Source: Parasitella parasitica
Taxonomy: Eukaryota; Mucoromycota; Mucoromycetes; Mucorales; Mucoraceae
Direction of reading: 5' to 3'
Length of the DNA stretch: 64,000 bases
Assembly: GCA_025201805.1 (NCBI GenBank)
Contig: MU619278.1
Span: 161,752 to 225,751, forward strand
A program made the position numbers and the translations under genes. The notes under the pieces are model-generated. The model made no database searches, had not been told where the DNA came from, and worked only from the letters and a program-made list of their open reading frames with translations. This document shows positions 61,111 through 64,000 of the stretch, piece after piece; within the stretch, counting starts at the first letter, position 1, and the number at the start of each line of letters is the position of its first letter.

Positions 61111-62132
61111 ATGTACATACCTGAATGGAGCATAGCAAACTCGGTAGCGGCTGCTGTAAGCACTATCGCTATTGGCGTATTGGTTGCTCGGGAGCTTTTT
61201 CCAGACACTAGGCTAAAATACTCCAAATTCAACAACAATACATCGTCTAGTGCATCGCGCGAAACATATGTAAGTCTAAACAAGTATGATACTACCCTTT
61301 GTTGTATGTAAATACTCAAATTTAAATAAGATATCGTCATACAACGGCATGCTTCTAATCTATACACCTTCATTGGCACTATCAGCTCTATTTCTGATGG
61401 TGTCATACAAAAACTATCGCATGCAATTTGTTTCAGCGGCAGTTTTTGTGCATTATTTGAAACGAGTCTTGGTAAGTTGGTTTTTTTTTTGTCAGATGGT
61501 ATGAAAATAGCAGCCAAATTAAACTGCAATTGCGTTTAGGAAGTTCTGTTTGTTCATCGATATTCTGGTCAATGCAAATTGAGCGACAATATTTTGATCT
61601 CCCTATCCTATTCCTTATTTTCGCTGCTTGTATACAAACTCGCTTCAAACGTGCCAAATCCTAGTTCCAAGGCTATGCTTCTGGGTGCAATCATATTTCT
61701 AGTAGGCGAATATATTAATTTTTACCACCATCTCATTTTGAGAGATCTTCGCAAAGATGGTTCAAAAGAATACAAAGTATATATGCACATTTGTATCCCT
61801 CATGTAGAATATTGAATCTAACCTTAGTTATATATACATTTGTATATAGATACCAACAGGGGCTTTGTTTGATTATGTTTGGTGTCCACATTATGTAAGG
61901 CATATAAGCTTATGCTACTTGAATGCATTTAATAACCGATAATTTCATATAGACTGGCGAAATTATTACATTTATTGCCATCGTGCTTTTGACACAGCAC
62001 TTTCTGCTTCTGATATTGCAAGTTGGCTCTGGAGCTTACTTAGTAATGAGGGCGTACAATACAAGAAAGTGGTATGAGGATAGGTTTGATACTATTCCTC
62101 AACGTGCATGTTTAATTCCTTGTATATTTTAA
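61111..62132 (+). CDS. Steroid 5-alpha-reductase family membrane enzyme
   Basis: Five exons (61111-61269, 61331-61471, 61540-61776, 61850-61894, 61953-62132) give 253 residues, all in phase. Several membrane helices are visible. The C-terminal catalytic region has FVHYLKRVLEVLFVHRYSG, NFYHHLILRDLR, TGALFDYVWCPHYTGEII, YNTRKWYEDRFD and the typical ACLIPCIF end. The conserved HY..E and Y..R/KWY residues used for NADPH are present. Members reduce enoyl bonds in steroids, polyprenols (SRD5A3/Dfg10) or very-long-chain acyl-CoA (Tsc13). The length and the lack of an N-terminal ubiquitin-like part argue against Tsc13. The substrate remains open. Confidence 0.88.
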
Positions 62133-62363
62133 TACACACTTTCTACATATCATTTCATAGGTGCACCATTATAAACTTCAATCCCACTTTAATATAAGAC
62201 AATTACAAATTCTCTTCTCGAATAGTAGCTAGAATCTTGGTTTGCGTCGCTCATAATTAAAACACCCCTGGAAGAGCTTGATAATTTTAAACTAATTTGC
62301 AATGGGGTATATATATCCTCTTTAAATAAATTACCACATGTGCTCAGAATCAGAATATCCAAG

Positions 62364-62661
62364 ATGATTTATCAGAATGAGAAATTATTCAAATAAAACG
62401 GTTGTGAATTAATCAAGTAAAGATCTCGTTCATTACATGGGAAAAGTGATGGTTTATATACTAGTGAACCTAAGTGGACTGATAGGAGGATAAGATACAA
62501 GTGTGAGACATGGTGTGATTTAGAGAATGGAACGATGGATTGTATCTATTGTCCATGAACATGTCATGTTGAGTTCTATATAAGGAACATGATCCATTGG
62601 GATATGTTCCTGAATTGTGTTCAGGATTGAGTTTACTTGAGTTTGACTTCCGGTTGGGAAA
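62364..62661. repeat. LTR-like repeat, copy A
   Basis: Shares ordered blocks with copy B: GATTTATCAGAA, TTCAAATA, AATTAATCA-GTAAAGATC, GGTTTATATACT, GAGGATAA, GATTGTATCTAT, TGTCATGT and a closing TTGACTTCCGGTTGGG. Non-coding and diverged. Confidence 0.65.
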
Positions 62662-62971
62662 TTGACACATCACAAGACATGTTATTTCAATCAAGAGTAG
62701 TAGCCTTTTTCACATAAAAATTACTTAACTTTAATGTGCTTATTTACACAATGTCATTAAGATATATCTGCCAAAAATCACGTTAATTGCGCTACACATG
62801 GTATAATCTCCATATATAAACTACTACTAGGGCCGTATACAATGATAATATACAAATTTAATGTTTTATGCGATCACCTATATCTTGACTTGGTACAAAT
62901 AGCAAACTACGATGATATAAATGCTGTTAAGAAAAAGGGATTGAGAGCTGACAAAATAAGATTGGGAGTAG

Positions 62972-63214
62972 GTGATTTATCAGAAAAGTTCAAATAGAAA
63001 TTAATCAGGTAAAGATCCGTTTATTACATTCAAAAATAGAGGGTTTATATACTTTCTATGAACTGAGGGAAGCGATGTGAGGATAAAGGTTTTAGTGATG
63101 AGATCCGGGAGATAGGGTAGATTGTATCTATCCCAAATGTCATGTCATATTATTTTATGATCTGATGTTTTACTCTTCAGTATGAGTTTATATTATATTG
63201 ACATCCGGTGTTGG
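62972..63214. repeat. LTR-like repeat, copy B
   Basis: Same block order as copy A in the same direction, closing with TTGACATCCGGTGTTGGG. It is about 55 bp shorter. No internal gene lies between the copies, so solo LTRs or a MITE-like family are possible. Confidence 0.65.
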
Positions 63215-64000
63215 GTTAAAAAGATAATAAAAACCAAATGTTAACGAGATACGAAAACTTGAAGATACTTCATTTAAGATCGAAATTGCATCTGCTATTT
63301 ATACTGTTTACAACTACATAAATTTATGGTGACTTATTTAGATTACTAATTGACAAGACTAATTCACAGTGACAATCTACTTGACAGGGTGTTGTGCCAG
63401 GTCTTGAAATTGAGCACAGCAGGTGATTGTATATGATATAAAAATATAAGAATGTAATAAAGACTTCGTTTACCAGATACAAAACTATTGATTTATTGAT
63501 TGACAAGAAGCTGTCTATTTATATTGGAATAAATCTATCTAAATCAATCTATAAAATACAATCAGGTCATGTTTGACATTTAATTGTCAAACAAGATTAT
63601 AACACAGTAGTAGTCAGAGCAAGACCTATTTCTATATTTAATCAGCTAATCGTTATGAATGTGAATCATTCATCGATAAGTTGAGCTTCGCAATTTAGAA
63701 TAAGTAGAACCCAAATAGATGGTTTCTTATACAAGACATTCTATTGAATACTTCTTCTATTTACTAGATAGAATAATCGATGCCATTTAACCTTAGATCC
63801 GATTAGGAACGGTTGCCATGACAACTAAGTTGAAATAGTGGTAACCATGGTATTCTATGGATACAACACAGGGTACGATATGAGGTTATACAGCAAGGGC
63901 TACATGTCTTTGATCTGACAGAGCCTTAACCTTTACCCTGGTGCTCAGATCTGTGTTACTTACAGGAATAACCTTCTTGATTTGAAACAGAGACTTTATT

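Larger units (their letters stand above)
62133..64000. other. Gene-free repeat-bearing right end
   Basis: No coding signal in 1.9 kb. It carries two related LTR-like repeats (separate entries) and other A+T-rich sequence up to the window edge. A mobile element may begin or continue beyond the edge. Confidence 0.5.

Overview
The window is nuclear DNA of a filamentous fungus, most likely one of the Mucorales (Mucoromycota). This rests on the A+T-rich base composition, dense short introns (about 45-80 nt, mostly GTAAGT..AG), the protein sequences, and the presence of genes that yeasts lack (a phosphorylase-kinase regulatory subunit, a MABP1/WDR62-type WD40 scaffold, an XLF-like end-joining factor). 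Exon structures were rebuilt by hand from splice signals, reading-frame phase and family conservation; none is backed by transcripts.

Layout. 1-17 kb: 3' part of a chitin synthase; ATP-dependent PEP carboxykinase (reverse); an MTC6-like membrane protein (reverse); a gene-poor stretch with an old dispersed repeat; a coiled-coil protein (reverse); quinolinate phosphoribosyltransferase; a five-exon XLF-like NHEJ factor; and a small orphan gene meeting it tail to tail. 17.8-23 kb: a 1563-residue MABP1/WDR62-like scaffold. 23-32 kb is a mobile-element and pseudogene island. It holds a transposase N-terminal fragment, two broken copies of a PD-(D/E)XK-like family, a truncated IS630/pogo-like transposase, a Tc1-like element with 41-bp inverted ends and two nonsense codons, and a decayed ribosomal protein L19 copy. 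Between these lie a small secreted cysteine-rich protein and a PAP2 phosphatase.

32.8-62.1 kb is gene-dense and housekeeping in character. In order: Rho GEF (DEP-DH-PH-CNH), ALY/REF-like mRNA export factor, PIG-H, LST8, MEMO1, V-ATPase c'' subunit, importin alpha, an unknown basic protein, a two-finger GATA iron repressor, an NSUN3/4-like RNA m5C methyltransferase, phosphorylase kinase regulatory subunit, a TMEM70/186-like mitochondrial protein, TRAPP subunit Trs65, and a steroid 5-alpha-reductase-family enzyme. Two pairs share short divergent promoters (ALY/REF-PIG-H; TMEM-Trs65) and several pairs converge with under 150 bp between them. 62.1-64 kb has no gene and carries two diverged LTR-like repeats.

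There is no operon-like pathway cluster. Several genes do fall into themes: cell wall and Rho signalling (chitin synthase, Rho GEF, PIG-H), TOR and trafficking (LST8, Trs65, V-ATPase), and carbon and energy control (PCK, phosphorylase kinase). I found no convincing tRNA, rRNA or CRISPR array. The points most worth a second look are the PD-(D/E)XK-like family, the XLF C-terminus, the L19 pseudogene, the Tc1-like element, the dispersed repeat pair and the repeated CCGACT motif upstream of PCK.
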